A stretch of DNA of 36,091 bases from Aestuariirhabdus sp. (GTDB taxonomy: Bacteria > Pseudomonadota > Gammaproteobacteria > Pseudomonadales > Aestuariirhabdaceae): assembly GCA_030622755.1 (NCBI GenBank), contig JAUXFT010000014.1, positions 1 through 36,091 on the forward strand, in the 5' to 3' direction. Position numbers and translations under genes: made by a program. Positions 1 through 9,199 of the stretch are shown one piece after another (the stretch's first letter is position 1; each line of letters starts with the position of its first letter). The notes under the pieces are model-generated. The model searched no databases, was not told the DNA's origin, and saw only the letters and a list, made by a program, of their open reading frames with translations.

Positions 1-21
1 GAGATGCGAGATGCGAGATAC
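1..21. repeat. 7-bp tandem repeat at window edge
   Basis: Three units of GAGATGC/GAGATAC (1-7, 8-14, 15-21) run off the left edge, so the full copy number cannot be seen. The array sits just outside the large inverted repeat at 28-106. Confidence 0.6.
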
Positions 22-27
22 GAATTC

Positions 28-106
28 ACCACAGAGGTCACAGAGTTCCACAGAGGTTTTAAACAGGTGTTTTGTCTTTCTCAGTGAACTCTGTGATCTC
101 TGTGGT
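28..106. repeat. Inverted repeat with 21-bp arms, possible hairpin
   Basis: The arm at 28-48 (ACCACAGAGGTCACAGAGTTC without its last base) is the reverse complement of 86-106 with one mismatch, separated by 37 bases. It lies 49 bases beyond the stop of the minus-strand symporter, so it would be transcribed at that gene's 3' end. There is no U-tract, so a simple intrinsic terminator is unlikely. Dyads of this CACAGAG/CTCTGTG type are a dispersed intergenic motif in some genomes, so a small repetitive element is an alternative. Confidence 0.6.
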
Positions 107-154
107 TATGAATTGGTTAAACATAGAGCTGGTTAGGGAACTAAAATGGAGGGA

Positions 155-2359
155 TTACTCCCCCCATTCCAGCACATCTTTCATGATTGACCAGCGAGGC
201 TTTTTCTCGGTTTTCGAGGCTTCACCAAGCAGATAATGTCGGTACAGTTTGTCGACATTACCCTGGGCTTGCTGAAGTTCTATCCAGGTGTTAACAGCAG
301 CCAGCAGTTGATCGTTGGAGCGAGCGACCGAATAAGCGACGGGTATGTTTATCACCGGCTTGGGTACTACCAGGCTGTATTCAGGATAGAGTAACGTCCA
401 GGCTGCACCCTCTTCAGCGAGATCAAGAACGGCATCGATTTTTTTGTTCTTTGTTTCAAATATGGCCCTCTGATCCTCGATAGCATCGAGCATATAGAGC
501 GATGATTCAGGGATTCCGGATATTTGCATATTTTCAATACTATCCGCCGTACGTTCCACAGCAATGGTCAATGACTTGGCTTTTTTACGAATCTGCGCCC
601 AGGTTGTGAATTCGGATCTGCGGTGATCCCTGACAATAACGCCTACGGAGGATGTGAAGATCGGTTTGGTCATGCCAAATATTTTATTGCGTAACCAGGT
701 GACCGGAATGGTGCGCATATAGATATCGCAAAGGCCCCGGTTTAACAGGTTTGCTGCATTTTTTTCACTACTCGCGGGAATAAGTTCAAGTAACAATTCC
801 ATGCGCAATGCCAGCTGGTGCGCCATTTCAATGTCGAAACCGACCAGCACAGGAGGATTAGCTGTATTGTAAAATGAGGAAGGATATTCGTCGTTTTGGA
901 AACAAACACGTAACTCTCCACGCTTTCCAATCTCATTCAGTGTTGCAGGCTTTTCATCCAGCCGTCTGACAGCCGTTTCTATTGGTTCGTTAACGGTGGC
1001 GCTTTGAGTTTTTTCCAGAAAATAAAAACTTTGTAATACATCGTCAAGCGTATAAGGATCGACTACGAAATTTGAGTATGCGGCGCGAATACCCAGCAAT
1101 AAGGGTACTACAAGTGCCAGGGTTATCAGCAAACCCTGAAGCATCTGGTACCAACGAACCTGAACCTTGCCCACCATGATCATGCTGCCGATCAAACCAA
1201 TGGTGGCGTAATGCATTGAGGAGACTAGCGTGCCGAAGCGGCTGTTAATGACGTCTAGAGAGACGAACATCTCATAGAGGTCGCTGGGAAGTTGCATCAG
1301 GTTGAGCAGGAAGGGGATGGTGAGCAATGTACCGCCAAACATGCTGACCAGGCCGGTGGATAACAGTGCCGGATACTGACTGAACTCGATGTCGGTTCCG
1401 ACGTACCAGCCTGAAAAAAGAATAAATGACAGGCTTAAAATCGCGGCCGGGCTTGGAAAGGGATAAAACGTGGGGATCAGGGTTTCCAGGGATAAATCGG
1501 CATCTTCTTTATCGGTGGCCTTGAGCCAGGATGAAGTGATCAGCGATTTACACTGCTCAATAAGTATAGGAATCACCACCAGTGAGCTACCGGTAGCAAA
1601 GGCGGTGATCATCGGAACGTGCAGTGCCTTGATAATATCTTTGTAGCGGAATGGCGTTACGATGGCGATGAAACCCGGGAAAACAACCAGACTGAGCAGC
1701 AGGCAGAGTGCGGCATTAGTAACGATATATACCTGCAGTCGAACCAGATCATCGACCTCTGTGGTGCCTGCGAGACTGGCGATCAAGGCAAAAACACCTA
1801 AAGGCGAGACCTTGGACACGATAGAAGTGATTTTAATCATCGCCTGAAGAATCACAGAAAGCGGATCAAGCAAGGTCTTTTTTTGAGGCAGGCCGATTAA
1901 AGATGTGCCCAGCAATATGCTGAACACGACCACTGCCGGAACGATGGCGTTGGCATAGGCATGAAACGGATTAGAGGGCACAAACAGGCGAATAAAATCG
2001 ATCGAAACCGAGTCTTCCAACAGGCTCGAACTGAAGAATGATGCGGAGGTCCAGTCAGGAAATGACAAGGGTATTAAAACCACCACAGAAAGAGAAATTG
2101 CCCAGAGGAAAAATAGAATCTTACCGCCTTTGAGGGCGAGTTTTTTGACCTCATCATAACTGAGTCCGCCAATGCCTGTTATCAGCGAGAGCGATATGTA
2201 GGGGATAACAGTGATCAGCAGCAGGTTGATGAAAATAGAGCCAACATAGTGCAGCCAGGCAACCTTTTCACCAAAGAAAATTCCGGTGATAAGGCCCAGC
2301 ACGAGGCCAATCATGACTTTTCTCGAAAGGCTCATTGGCGGTTTTTTCAGTATGGCCAT
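155..2359 (-). CDS. Sodium:dicarboxylate symporter fused to a periplasmic solute-binding domain
   Basis: This 734-residue protein has two parts. Residues about 10-430 are very hydrophobic with many membrane segments and match the SDF/DAACS family, which imports dicarboxylates or acidic amino acids with sodium or protons; the family is normally about 400-450 residues. Residues about 480-715 match the family-3 extracellular solute-binding fold of amino-acid ABC systems, starting at GELRVCFQNDEYPSSFYN and followed by VGFDIEMAHQLA. No signal peptide precedes this domain, so the preceding membrane segment (about 410-430) would place it in the periplasm. That would make a binding protein tethered to a secondary carrier. 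ATG at 2359 is used; the ATG eight codons later (2335) is equally possible because neither has a clear ribosome binding site. Substrate is inferred only as a dicarboxylate or amino acid. Confidence 0.9.
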   Translation of the reverse strand: MAILKKPPMSLSRKVMIGLVLGLITGIFFGEKVAWLHYVGSIFINLLLITVIPYISLSLITGIGGLSYDEVKKLALKGGKILFFLWAISLSVVVLIPLSFPDWTSASFFSSSLLEDSVSIDFIRLFVPSNPFHAYANAIVPAVVVFSILLGTSLIGLPQKKTLLDPLSVILQAMIKITSIVSKVSPLGVFALIASLAGTTEVDDLVRLQVYIVTNAALCLLLSLVVFPGFIAIVTPFRYKDIIKALHVPMITAFATGSSLVVIPILIEQCKSLITSSWLKATDKEDADLSLETLIPTFYPFPSPAAILSLSFILFSGWYVGTDIEFSQYPALLSTGLVSMFGGTLLTIPFLLNLMQLPSDLYEMFVSLDVINSRFGTLVSSMHYATIGLIGSMIMVGKVQVRWYQMLQGLLITLALVVPLLLGIRAAYSNFVVDPYTLDDVLQSFYFLEKTQSATVNEPIETAVRRLDEKPATLNEIGKRGELRVCFQNDEYPSSFYNTANPPVLVGFDIEMAHQLALRMELLLELIPASSEKNAANLLNRGLCDIYMRTIPVTWLRNKIFGMTKPIFTSSVGVIVRDHRRSEFTTWAQIRKKAKSLTIAVERTADSIENMQISGIPESSLYMLDAIEDQRAIFETKNKKIDAVLDLAEEGAAWTLLYPEYSLVVPKPVINIPVAYSVARSNDQLLAAVNTWIELQQAQGNVDKLYRHYLLGEASKTEKKPRWSIMKDVLEWGE

Positions 2360-2774
2360 ATTGTATGGTTGTCACATCCAGTTGTGAGGCTAAATAGTAA
2401 ACTATTGTGTGTTTACCGGGCAGTGATTTGCCGCAAATATGCGGACCAAATATGCGAACTATTTGTGAACTATTTGTGAGCCAGGAGTGTTATAAGTTAT
2501 TTAAGCACTCCAAACTGGATTCCCCCTGCTGCATACAGTGTAGGTGCAAAATTCGAGTGAAGAGAAGCCGGCTGTTGCCCTGCATTCCTTTGTAGGGGTA
2601 TATGCGTAAATCGAGCCTGTAGCCGTGGTTTTGGTCGTATCTTGATCAGCAATCCGTTATTATCCCGCCGCGCAAGCCTTTTAGTTAATGAATTACTGAA
2701 CTGATTAGTGGCTGTTGCACCCGGTTATTTTCTGACACCTTGCGATGCGTTCGCAATTCGAGTTTCCCAACTTT
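2360..2774. other. Divergent intergenic region with short direct repeats
   Basis: This gap separates the divergently transcribed symporter and helicase genes and should carry both promoters, but I cannot place either with confidence. It holds two clustered direct repeats: CAAATATGCG twice (2434-2443 and 2447-2456), followed by GAACTATTTGT twice head to tail (2456-2466, 2467-2477). A short palindrome TACAGTGTA lies at 2534-2542. No convincing gene is visible. Confidence 0.5.
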
Positions 2775-4148
2775 ATGACCTTTTCTACTCTCGGTTTATC
2801 CGAATCCTTGATGCGTGCTGTTGCTGAAAAAGGCTACACCACACCTTCCCCCATTCAGGCGCAGGCGATTCCTGTGGTGCTGTCTGGGCGTGATTTGATG
2901 GCTGCTGCACAAACCGGCACCGGAAAAACCGCGGGCTTTACCCTGCCGATATTGCAGATGTTGTCCCAGGGCCAGCCTGTAAAATCGAATCAGGTGCGTA
3001 CTTTAATACTGACCCCGACTCGTGAACTCGCCGCTCAGATTGGGCAGAGTGTGACGGACTATGGCCGCTATTTGCCCCTGCGTTCTACCGTGGTATTTGG
3101 GGGCGTAAAGATTAACCCGCAGATGAAGGCGTTAAGAGCGGGTGTTGATGTGCTGGTGGCAACACCCGGGCGTTTACTGGATCTGCACAGCCAGAATGCA
3201 GTGCATTTTGATCAGGTAGAGTGCCTGGTGCTGGATGAAGCCGACCGTATGCTGGATATGGGCTTTATTCACGATATTCGCCGGATTCTTAAAGTGTTGC
3301 CCGCTAAGCGTCAAAACCTGATGTTCTCGGCAACCTTCTCCGATGACATCAAGCGTCTGGCTCAGGGTATTCTAAATGACCCCTTGAGTGTTACGGTTTC
3401 TGCGCCGAACAGTACGGCGACCCGTGTTAAACAGTGGATGCATCCGGTCGATAAAAAACGTAAGCCAGAGTTGCTGAGTCATTTGATCACCGATAACCAG
3501 TGGGGGCAGACGCTAGTGTTTACTCGCACCAAGCACGGCGCTAATCGATTGACTGAAAAGCTGGGTAAAGATGGTATCAAGTCGATGGCGATTCATGGCA
3601 ATAAGAGCCAGGGCGCACGAACCCGAGCATTGGCCGGTTTTAAGGCCGGTGAGGTTCAGGTGCTGGTCGCGACGGATATCGCGGCACGTGGTCTGGATAT
3701 CGATCAACTGCCCCAGGTAGTGAACTTTGATCTACCGAATGTTGCTGAAGATTATGTGCATCGCATTGGTCGTACCGGTCGTGCTGGTGCAAGCGGTCAG
3801 GCGGTTTCGTTGGTGAGCGCGGAAGAGAGTAAAGAACTGATCTCTATCGAGCGGTTAATTCAGACCAAGCTGGAGCGCGTAATAGTAGAGGGTTTTGCAC
3901 CGGTTCAGGAAGTTTCTGATAAGGCGGTAAAAGCGCCCTATAAGCCGAAAAAACCCAGGCAATCACAGGGTAGAAAGCCCCATGCAGGTAAGCCGCATGC
4001 CGAAAAACATTCAGGTGCCAACCGTGCGCCGCACCGTCAAGGTGATACGCATGGTAAACATGCAAGCGCTGGTGAGAGCCGTCCAGCGACCTCGTTTAAG
4101 CCTCGCAGAAGTCAACGTCGGCCAGCATCTGCAAAGCCCGCTAGCTGA
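2775..4148 (+). CDS. rhlE: DEAD-box ATP-dependent RNA helicase, RhlE type
   Basis: A 457-residue DEAD-box helicase that unwinds RNA duplexes in ribosome assembly or RNA decay. All core motifs are visible in order: Q motif ([11 protein letters not shown]), Walker [21 protein letters not shown] box [13 protein letters not shown] (MFSATFS), the [12 protein letters not shown] region and [10 protein letters not shown]. The N-terminus [16 protein letters not shown] matches how RhlE proteins begin, so I place the start at 2775 rather than at the upstream in-frame ATG at 2745, which would add ten untypical residues. The last roughly 80 residues are a low-complexity basic tail rich in Lys, Arg, Pro, His and Ser, typical of RhlE and thought to bind RNA. 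It stands alone, transcribed away from the symporter. Confidence 0.95.
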   Translation: MTFSTLGLSESLMRAVAEKGYTTPSPIQAQAIPVVLSGRDLMAAAQTGTGKTAGFTLPILQMLSQGQPVKSNQVRTLILTPTRELAAQIGQSVTDYGRYLPLRSTVVFGGVKINPQMKALRAGVDVLVATPGRLLDLHSQNAVHFDQVECLVLDEADRMLDMGFIHDIRRILKVLPAKRQNLMFSATFSDDIKRLAQGILNDPLSVTVSAPNSTATRVKQWMHPVDKKRKPELLSHLITDNQWGQTLVFTRTKHGANRLTEKLGKDGIKSMAIHGNKSQGARTRALAGFKAGEVQVLVATDIAARGLDIDQLPQVVNFDLPNVAEDYVHRIGRTGRAGASGQAVSLVSAEESKELISIERLIQTKLERVIVEGFAPVQEVSDKAVKAPYKPKKPRQSQGRKPHAGKPHAEKHSGANRAPHRQGDTHGKHASAGESRPATSFKPRRSQRRPASAKPAS

Positions 4149-4323
4149 TAGTTGCCATAGTTTAGCCTGCGTGAATACCGTTTGACGCGCAGCATAGTAT
4201 ATCAATTCGTACACCCCGAGAGTGGTTCGCATCCGGCTGGGACTTTGAGGTTTCTAGGATTATTGTGAGCTGATCGAAGAGGTTAATCAGATGGAGACGC
4301 AGTAACCGGGAGAAAAGTGTTGA

Positions 4324-4352
4324 TAATCATCGCGCCCGTGGCTCGATGATTA
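4324..4352. terminator. Hairpin between convergent genes
   Basis: TAATCATCG (4324-4332) and CGATGATTA (4344-4352) form a perfect 9-bp stem with an 11-base loop between the convergent rhlE and esterase genes. There is no T-run on either side, so it could be a weak bidirectional terminator or only an mRNA 3' hairpin. Confidence 0.3.
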
Positions 4353-4370
4353 CCTGTTGAAACTGGCAGT

Positions 4371-5465
4371 CTACGCGTTCGCCTGATCCGCTTTTTGTTG
4401 CGTTTCGCTGATAAAGAGCTGGATCTGTTCGAAGGCTTCCTTGGCTTCCGGCATCTCGGGTTCGAAGCAGTGCCAAACGTGCATCATGTGCGGCCATAGC
4501 TGCAATTTAACGTTGGAACCTGCCAGCTGCGCCTTTTTGGCGTAACGGCGGGAATCATCAGCGAGGCATTCTGCATCACTGGCATGGATCAGTAGTGGTG
4601 GCAGTCCAGAGAGGTCGCCATGTATTGGAGATAACCGGGGATCGCAAGGTTTGGTTTTACCGCTTATCCAGACGCCAATTATCAACAGTGCTCGGGGAAT
4701 GCGCAGGAGCTGGGTGATGATATCGTTGAGCATGGCGTCCGTGGCCAGATTGTTGCGAACGCTCGGGCTCGACAGGGTGCCATCGGCTGCGGGTGATAAG
4801 GCAACGGCAGCGGTAGGTGTTGGCAATTTGTTGTCGCGAATCCAGGCCAGCATGGCAAGGGTCAGGTTACCTCCGGCAGAGTCTCCGGCAATGTACATAT
4901 TGCTTGCCGTGCCGGGGCCATCCGGGCCATTTTCGTACAGCCAGCGATAGGCTGTTTGACAGTCTTCGAGGCAGGCCAGGCGCGGATGTTCAGGTTGCAA
5001 GCGATAATCCACGGCGAACACGGCAGCGCCAGTAATTTCAGAAAACTTACTGGTGATAATGCGGTGACTTTGTGGGCTGCCCATCATGAAGGCGCCACCA
5101 TGAATATAGAATACCCGTTTCTTCGGGTCTGCGCCGGGTGCAATTACCCACTCGCCAGGAACGGGTGCGGAAGTGTCGGGCGAAATACTTGCTGATACCG
5201 GGGTTCTGACGCCCAGCTCATCCATCCAGTTGCGCATGTACTTCAAGAATTCGGCCTTGGGCAGCTTGCTAATGGCGGGATCCCTTTCGGTAAACATTTT
5301 CTCTAATTCAAAATGCGCGTCTGATGCCGGTTTATCTGAAAACAGGGGGTGATTTGGCTGGTCATACGCAGACAGGTCAGCTCCGGTCAGGTAGCGCGTC
5401 AATATTTTAAGAAGAATAAACGCGACGAGCAAAAACAGGGCAATATAAATCAGCACCGGGGTCAT
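4371..5465 (-). CDS. Membrane-anchored alpha/beta hydrolase, hormone-sensitive-lipase family
   Basis: A 364-residue esterase/lipase of the HSL (family IV, Abhydrolase_3) group, expected to cleave carboxylic esters. Residues 4-27 form one N-terminal hydrophobic helix, so the enzyme is probably anchored in the inner membrane. The oxyanion-hole motif reads HGGA (122-125), where HGGG is usual. The nucleophile elbow is GDSAGG with Ser196, the acidic region is ASDAECLADD (about 295-304), and the likely catalytic His329 lies in HMMHVWH. It is transcribed toward rhlE. A second, more divergent member of the same family lies at 19309-20250, suggesting active ester turnover in this organism. The natural substrate cannot be read from sequence. 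Confidence 0.9.
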   Translation of the reverse strand: MTPVLIYIALFLLVAFILLKILTRYLTGADLSAYDQPNHPLFSDKPASDAHFELEKMFTERDPAISKLPKAEFLKYMRNWMDELGVRTPVSASISPDTSAPVPGEWVIAPGADPKKRVFYIHGGAFMMGSPQSHRIITSKFSEITGAAVFAVDYRLQPEHPRLACLEDCQTAYRWLYENGPDGPGTASNMYIAGDSAGGNLTLAMLAWIRDNKLPTPTAAVALSPAADGTLSSPSVRNNLATDAMLNDIITQLLRIPRALLIIGVWISGKTKPCDPRLSPIHGDLSGLPPLLIHASDAECLADDSRRYAKKAQLAGSNVKLQLWPHMMHVWHCFEPEMPEAKEAFEQIQLFISETQQKADQANA

Positions 5466-5856
5466 AGGGGTTCCTTATAGCGGGATATTGGCGTTACTTA
5501 TAGAGTTTGGCAGACATTAATAATGTTAGGGATACTAGCGCACAGAAGTAGGTGAGGTAAACAATCTGTTAGGTCGTTTTGGGCTATTATTTATGGGCTT
5601 AGAGCTATGGGCTTAGAGCTATGGGCTTAGAGCTATGGGCTTTGGGTTATGTGAACATGAAGACGAAAAAGCTGCTGTTGGGGAATTTTTCTCAAGCTGG
5701 GAGTCTGTCTGACTCAGGGTTGATCAGCTTGGGTTGTCGTTGTGCTGGGTTGTGCTTCAAATACGTTAACACTATTTAGCCTGAGCACCTGAAAGCATAC
5801 CTGCAGTCATAAATATCTCGATCTTAAATCGTAGAAAATATGGAAAGGTTACGAAT
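5466..5856. other. Divergent intergenic region with a short tandem repeat
   Basis: The region between the divergent esterase and MaoC genes. Apart from the 14-bp tandem repeat at 5592-5642 I see no gene or structured RNA. A purine-rich stretch (GGAAAGG, 5842-5848) before the ATG at 5857 can serve as ribosome binding site for the MaoC gene. Confidence 0.45.
5592..5642. repeat. 14-bp tandem repeat, about 3.6 copies
   Basis: The unit TATGGGCTTAGAGC occurs three times in perfect register (5592-5605, 5606-5619, 5620-5633), followed by a partial TATGGGCTT to 5642. Perfect copies in noncoding DNA suggest recent expansion or variable copy number. Confidence 0.85.
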
Positions 5857-6315
5857 ATGAAGACGATAAAAAAATCCGAGTTAGATCAATATCCGGGCAC
5901 TAATGCTGAACCAACTCCATGGCACTGTGTTACCCAGGATCAGATTGACCAGTTTGCTGATTGCACTCTGGATCATCAGTTTATTCATATTGATCCTGAA
6001 GCTGCAAAAGCGACGCCGTTCGGTTCGACTATTGCCCACGGTTTTTTGACCCTGTCCATGCTTTCCCATTTTGCTGAAAGTTACAGTCTGGTTGTTGAAG
6101 GCTTTTATATGGGCATTAATGCTGGCTTCGATAAAATTCGTTTTGTTCAGCCGGTGAATGTCGGCAGTAAAATTCGTGCCCACGCGAAATTTATTGAAAT
6201 CGTCGAGAAAAAACCAGGACAGTACCGTTTAAAAACTGAAGTTACTGTCGAGATTGAAGGCGAGGAAAAACCTGCGCTCATAGCAGAATGGATCAGTGTC
6301 CAAATGGTTCGTTAA
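5857..6315 (+). CDS. MaoC-family acyl-CoA (R)-hydratase
   Basis: A 152-residue single-domain MaoC-like hot-dog protein. The hydratase-2 signature is clear: FADCTLDHQFIHID followed by PFGSTIAHGFLTLSML. By comparison with PhaJ-type enzymes, the catalytic pair would be Asp39 and His44. The known reaction is hydration of trans-2-enoyl-CoA to (R)-3-hydroxyacyl-CoA, which feeds either PHA synthesis or a peroxisomal-type (R)-specific beta-oxidation. The next genes are a short-chain dehydrogenase resembling the dehydrogenase part of MFE-2 and a thiolase, so the trio looks like hydratase, dehydrogenase and thiolase of one degradation route. An A/T-rich 7-bp hairpin (6314-6331) overlaps the stop codon. 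Confidence 0.9.
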   Translation: MKTIKKSELDQYPGTNAEPTPWHCVTQDQIDQFADCTLDHQFIHIDPEAAKATPFGSTIAHGFLTLSMLSHFAESYSLVVEGFYMGINAGFDKIRFVQPVNVGSKIRAHAKFIEIVEKKPGQYRLKTEVTVEIEGEEKPALIAEWISVQMVR

Positions 6316-6416
6316 AATCAGTTTTGATTTTCCGATTGTTTTGGTCTTTAAATTTTTATATTGAATACAGCCTTTTTGAACAAATAATAGATATTGTCAG
6401 AGACAGCTATTAATTA

Positions 6417-7332
6417 ATGAGTGTTAGCTTTGCAGATATGGTTGCCATCGTAACTGGCGCAGGAAATGCCCTGGGCCGTTCGTACGCGCCGGCGTTGGCG
6501 GAACGCGGAGCTAAAGTTGTGGTCAACGATCCGGGTGCTGCTGGTCAGTCTTCAGAGGCTGCACTGAAAGTGGTTCGCTTGATCGAAGAGAAGGGCGGAG
6601 AAACGATTGCGCACGGCGCCAACGTAGCCAACTTTGCTAAAGTGAACGATATGGTCAAGCAAACCATGGATAAGTGTGGCCGAGTTGATATCCTGATCAA
6701 CAACGCCGGTATTCTGCGTGACAAGTCCTTTGCTAAAATGTCTTTGGAAGATTTCAAGCTGGTTGTTGATGTTCACCTGATGGGCTCTGTTCGCTGCAGC
6801 AAAGCGGTAGGGGGAATCATGCGTGAGCAAAACTATGGCCGCATCGTGATGACCACCTCTTCAAGTGGTATGTACGGTGTTTAATTACGGTGCTGCAAAA
6901 ATGGCGGTGCCGGGCTTGATGAATACCCTGGTGCTGGAAGGTGCTAAAAACAATGTTCGTGTTAACGCCCTGGCACCAATTGCAGGAACTCGTATGACCG
7001 AAGGGTTGTTGCCTGAGCAGGTGTTGAAGTTGATGACGCCTGAATCGGTTACCGCCGGTGTGCTGGTACTTTGTCATGACGATGCGCCGAATCGCCTGAT
7101 TCTGTTGCAGGTGCTGGTGGTTATGCCAGTACGCGCTTGTTTGAAACAGATGGTTCTTTCTTACCAGAAGCTTGCCAGAAGCTTGCCAGAAGCTGAGCAA
7201 AATCCTGAAGCGGTTCTTGCTAAGTGGCATGAGATTACCGACATTTCTACCCGGGTTGAGTTGAAAGGAGGACCATAGCAAGCCGAAAAGTTTGTTACCA
7301 GGGAGATGGCATTTCTGGCCGCCCAAAAATAA
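6417..7332 (+). pseudogene. Broken short-chain dehydrogenase (MFE-2-type 3-hydroxyacyl-CoA dehydrogenase)
   Basis: Intact, this would be an SDR of roughly 300 residues resembling the dehydrogenase domain of peroxisomal MFE-2. The Rossmann start VTGAGNALGR, the NNAG motif, the SSSG serine and YGAAK (YxxxK) are all present but spread over two frames. Lesions seen: (1) after GMYG at 6876-6878 the frame changes; the family has five residues (NFGQA) before NYGAAK, but only 4 bases remain, implying an 11-base deletion. (2) Near 7105 the frame shifts, and the family-like GAGGYASTRLFETDGSFLPE continues in the first frame. (3) Two extra copies of an 11-bp unit at 7171-7192 return it to the second frame. 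(4) TAG at 7276-7278 is followed by 17 plausible in-frame codons to TAA at 7330-7332. Neither fragment could form a complete enzyme. Confidence 0.88.
7160..7192 (+). repeat. 11-bp tandem triplication inside the dehydrogenase pseudogene
   Basis: CTTACCAGAAG (7160-7170) is followed by two copies of CTTGCCAGAAG (7171-7181, 7182-7192). Removing the two extra copies (22 bases) joins LPEA directly to EQNPEAVLAKWHE, as expected for the family, so they are insertions caused by slippage or duplication. Confidence 0.85.
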
Positions 7333-7448
7333 TTCTCTCCTGTTGAGTATCCCTGGTTACTCGTGAGAAGGGGTAGCGGTCGATGCCTTGTTATCGATTA
7401 ATAGATAAATTTAATGAAAATTTATCAGTAAATTAAAAGGTGAATGAT

Positions 7449-8630
7449 ATGAAAGAAGCAGTCATTGTTTCCGTTGCACGTACACCCATCGGTAAAGCGT
7501 ATCGTGGTGCGTTTAATAATCTGGAATCCCCTTCCCTTGCTTCCTTTGCGGTTGAGGCTGCAGTTCAACGGGCTGGAGTTGATCCCGCAGAACTGGAAGA
7601 TTGCATCTTTGGTGCATCCCTGCAACAGGGAAGTCAGTCCTTTAACCTTGGCCGGCAGGTAGCGATGGCTTCCGGCTTACCTGTCTCGGTTGCGGGCATG
7701 ACGCTGGATCGTCAGTGTGCGTCCGGTTTGATGGCGATTGCCACGGGAGCCAAGCAAATTACCGGCGACGGTATGCCGATGCTGGTTGCTGGTGGTTGTG
7801 AGTCGATCAGCCTGGTACAGAATGAGCACATGAATATGTACCGTGTCGCTGACCCCAAGGCTATAGCTCATGCTCCAGCTATTCACATGCCGATGCTCGA
7901 TACTGCTGAGGTAGTTGGTAATCGTTACAACATCTCTCGTGAAGCGCAGGACGAATACGCGCTGCAATCGCAGATGCGTACTGCAGCTGCTCAGGAAGCG
8001 GGTAAGTTTGATGATGAAATCGTTCCGGTTACCTGCATCAAGAAAGTGACAGATCGTGCTACCGGTGCGGTAACTGATGAAGAAGTTACCCTGAGCAAGG
8101 ATGAAGGTAACCGTCCTTCTACCAACCTTGAAGGATTAGCGGGTCTGAAGACTGTTCGTGACGGCGGCAAGATTACCGGCGGTAACGCTTCCCAGTTGTC
8201 AGACGGTGCAGCAGCGGTTGTGATGATGGATAGCAAACTGGCGGAGCAACGTAACGTTGAAGCCCTGGGCGCCTATCGCGGAATGGCTGTTGCGGGTTGT
8301 GAGCCTGATGAGATGGGTATCGGTCCGGTATTCGCCATTCCTAAATTGCTCGAGCGCCATGGTTTGAAAATGGACGATATCGGCCTTTGGGAGCTTAACG
8401 AAGCCTTCGCTGTACAGGTAATCTACTGTGCTGAAAAGCTCGGTATCCCTGCTGATCGCCTGAACGTAAACGGTGGCGCTATCTCCATTGGTCACCCTTA
8501 CGGAATGAGTGGTGCACGGATGGTGATGCACGCGTTGATCGAAGGAAAGCGTCGTGGTGTTAAGTACGTTGTGATTACGATGTGTATCGGTGGTGGCCAG
8601 GGTGCGGCTGGACTGCTCGAAGTTTTCTAA
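7449..8630 (+). CDS. Acetyl-CoA acyltransferase (thiolase)
   Basis: A 393-residue thiolase that cleaves 3-oxoacyl-CoA with CoA, or condenses two acyl-CoA. It carries the acyl-accepting cysteine in DRQCASGL (Cys90 from this start), the NEAFAVQ motif, the histidine in [16 protein letters not shown] and the second cysteine in [12 protein letters not shown], so it looks functional. AAAGGTG about six bases before the ATG at 7449 is a good ribosome binding site; a GTG three codons upstream (7440) is the alternative. It lies 116 bases after the broken dehydrogenase and is probably the last gene of the MaoC cluster, since a strong terminator follows at 8677. Direction (degradation or synthesis) cannot be fixed from sequence. 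Confidence 0.95.
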   Translation: MKEAVIVSVARTPIGKAYRGAFNNLESPSLASFAVEAAVQRAGVDPAELEDCIFGASLQQGSQSFNLGRQVAMASGLPVSVAGMTLDRQCASGLMAIATGAKQITGDGMPMLVAGGCESISLVQNEHMNMYRVADPKAIAHAPAIHMPMLDTAEVVGNRYNISREAQDEYALQSQMRTAAAQEAGKFDDEIVPVTCIKKVTDRATGAVTDEEVTLSKDEGNRPSTNLEGLAGLKTVRDGGKITGGNASQLSDGAAAVVMMDSKLAEQRNVEALGAYRGMAVAGCEPDEMGIGPVFAIPKLLERHGLKMDDIGLWELNEAFAVQVIYCAEKLGIPADRLNVNGGAISIGHPYGMSGARMVMHALIEGKRRGVKYVVITMCIGGGQGAAGLLEVF

Positions 8631-8676
8631 GTCTTCTGTGCTTACTATTGCTATATAACTGAGCATTCAATGATTC

Positions 8677-8705
8677 AAGGGTTCGTTTAACGGGCCCTTT
8701 TTATT
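8677..8705 (+). terminator. Intrinsic terminator of the thiolase gene
   Basis: AAGGGTTCG (8677-8685) pairs with CGGGCCCTT (8691-8699, two G-U pairs) across a 5-base loop, and a T-rich tail follows directly. It lies 46 bases after the thiolase stop. Confidence 0.8.
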
Positions 8706-9119
8706 TCGACGCCCTTTCAACACGCAATCATTTTATGGTCGATATACCACATATATTTTTCTCTCATATGCCATGGAATACTTGTCTCTTAGTGACTTAT
8801 TTCAAACAAACTCGTTTTTGGTTGTGAGACAGATTGCCTGGTTCGCCGGTCGCACTGGTGGGGTGCTGATCCTGATAGAAATGGACGCAAGAGTTTCATC
8901 GCAATGCGTAAACAGGAAGAGCTTTAGATCACTGTAGATAATAAAAAGGGTCAGTCTGGTTGTTTTGCTATTTCTGAAAAGGAGGTCGGTTCGGCAATAT
9001 GCACCTTTGCCCGAGCATCTGTCTGGGAGATCGGACATTTGAGGGTGGGTAGTGTTTAGTACTGGAAAGCCGGCAGGTTAACTGATATTTGATGTCTATT
9101 TATTACTTGAAAGCGCGAA
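8706..9119. other. Intergenic region, nothing recognised
   Basis: About 410 bases between the thiolase terminator and the icd terminator. Open reading stretches exist on both strands (minus 8802-9038; plus about 8795-9056 with one internal TAG at 8925-8927), but none has a recognisable product or a convincing start. It could hold remnants of an old gene; I cannot support one. Confidence 0.4.
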
Positions 9120-9161
9120 CAACAAAAAAGGCCTGTCATATCTGTCAGGCCTTTTTTGTTG
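9120..9161. terminator. Strong bidirectional intrinsic terminator
   Basis: CAACAAAAAAGGCCTG (9120-9135) and its exact reverse complement (9146-9161) form a perfect 16-bp stem with a 10-base loop. The A/T flanks give a U-tract on either strand. On minus it terminates icd, whose stop is 39 bases away; on plus it blocks read-through into icd antisense. Confidence 0.9.
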
Positions 9162-9199
9162 CAGATCTCCGGCTGGAGCTATCTTGCTATACGTTGTAT

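Noticed and set aside
6876-7192. Programmed frameshifting as the explanation for the split dehydrogenase
   Set aside because: There is no slippery heptamer with a downstream structure at the junctions, residues are actually missing at 6879, and an additional in-frame amber codon follows. Decay explains all of it.
8795-9056. Plus-strand open run with one internal TAG, and a 78-codon minus-strand frame over the same bases
   Set aside because: Neither translation resembles a protein family, starts are unsupported, and length alone is not evidence.
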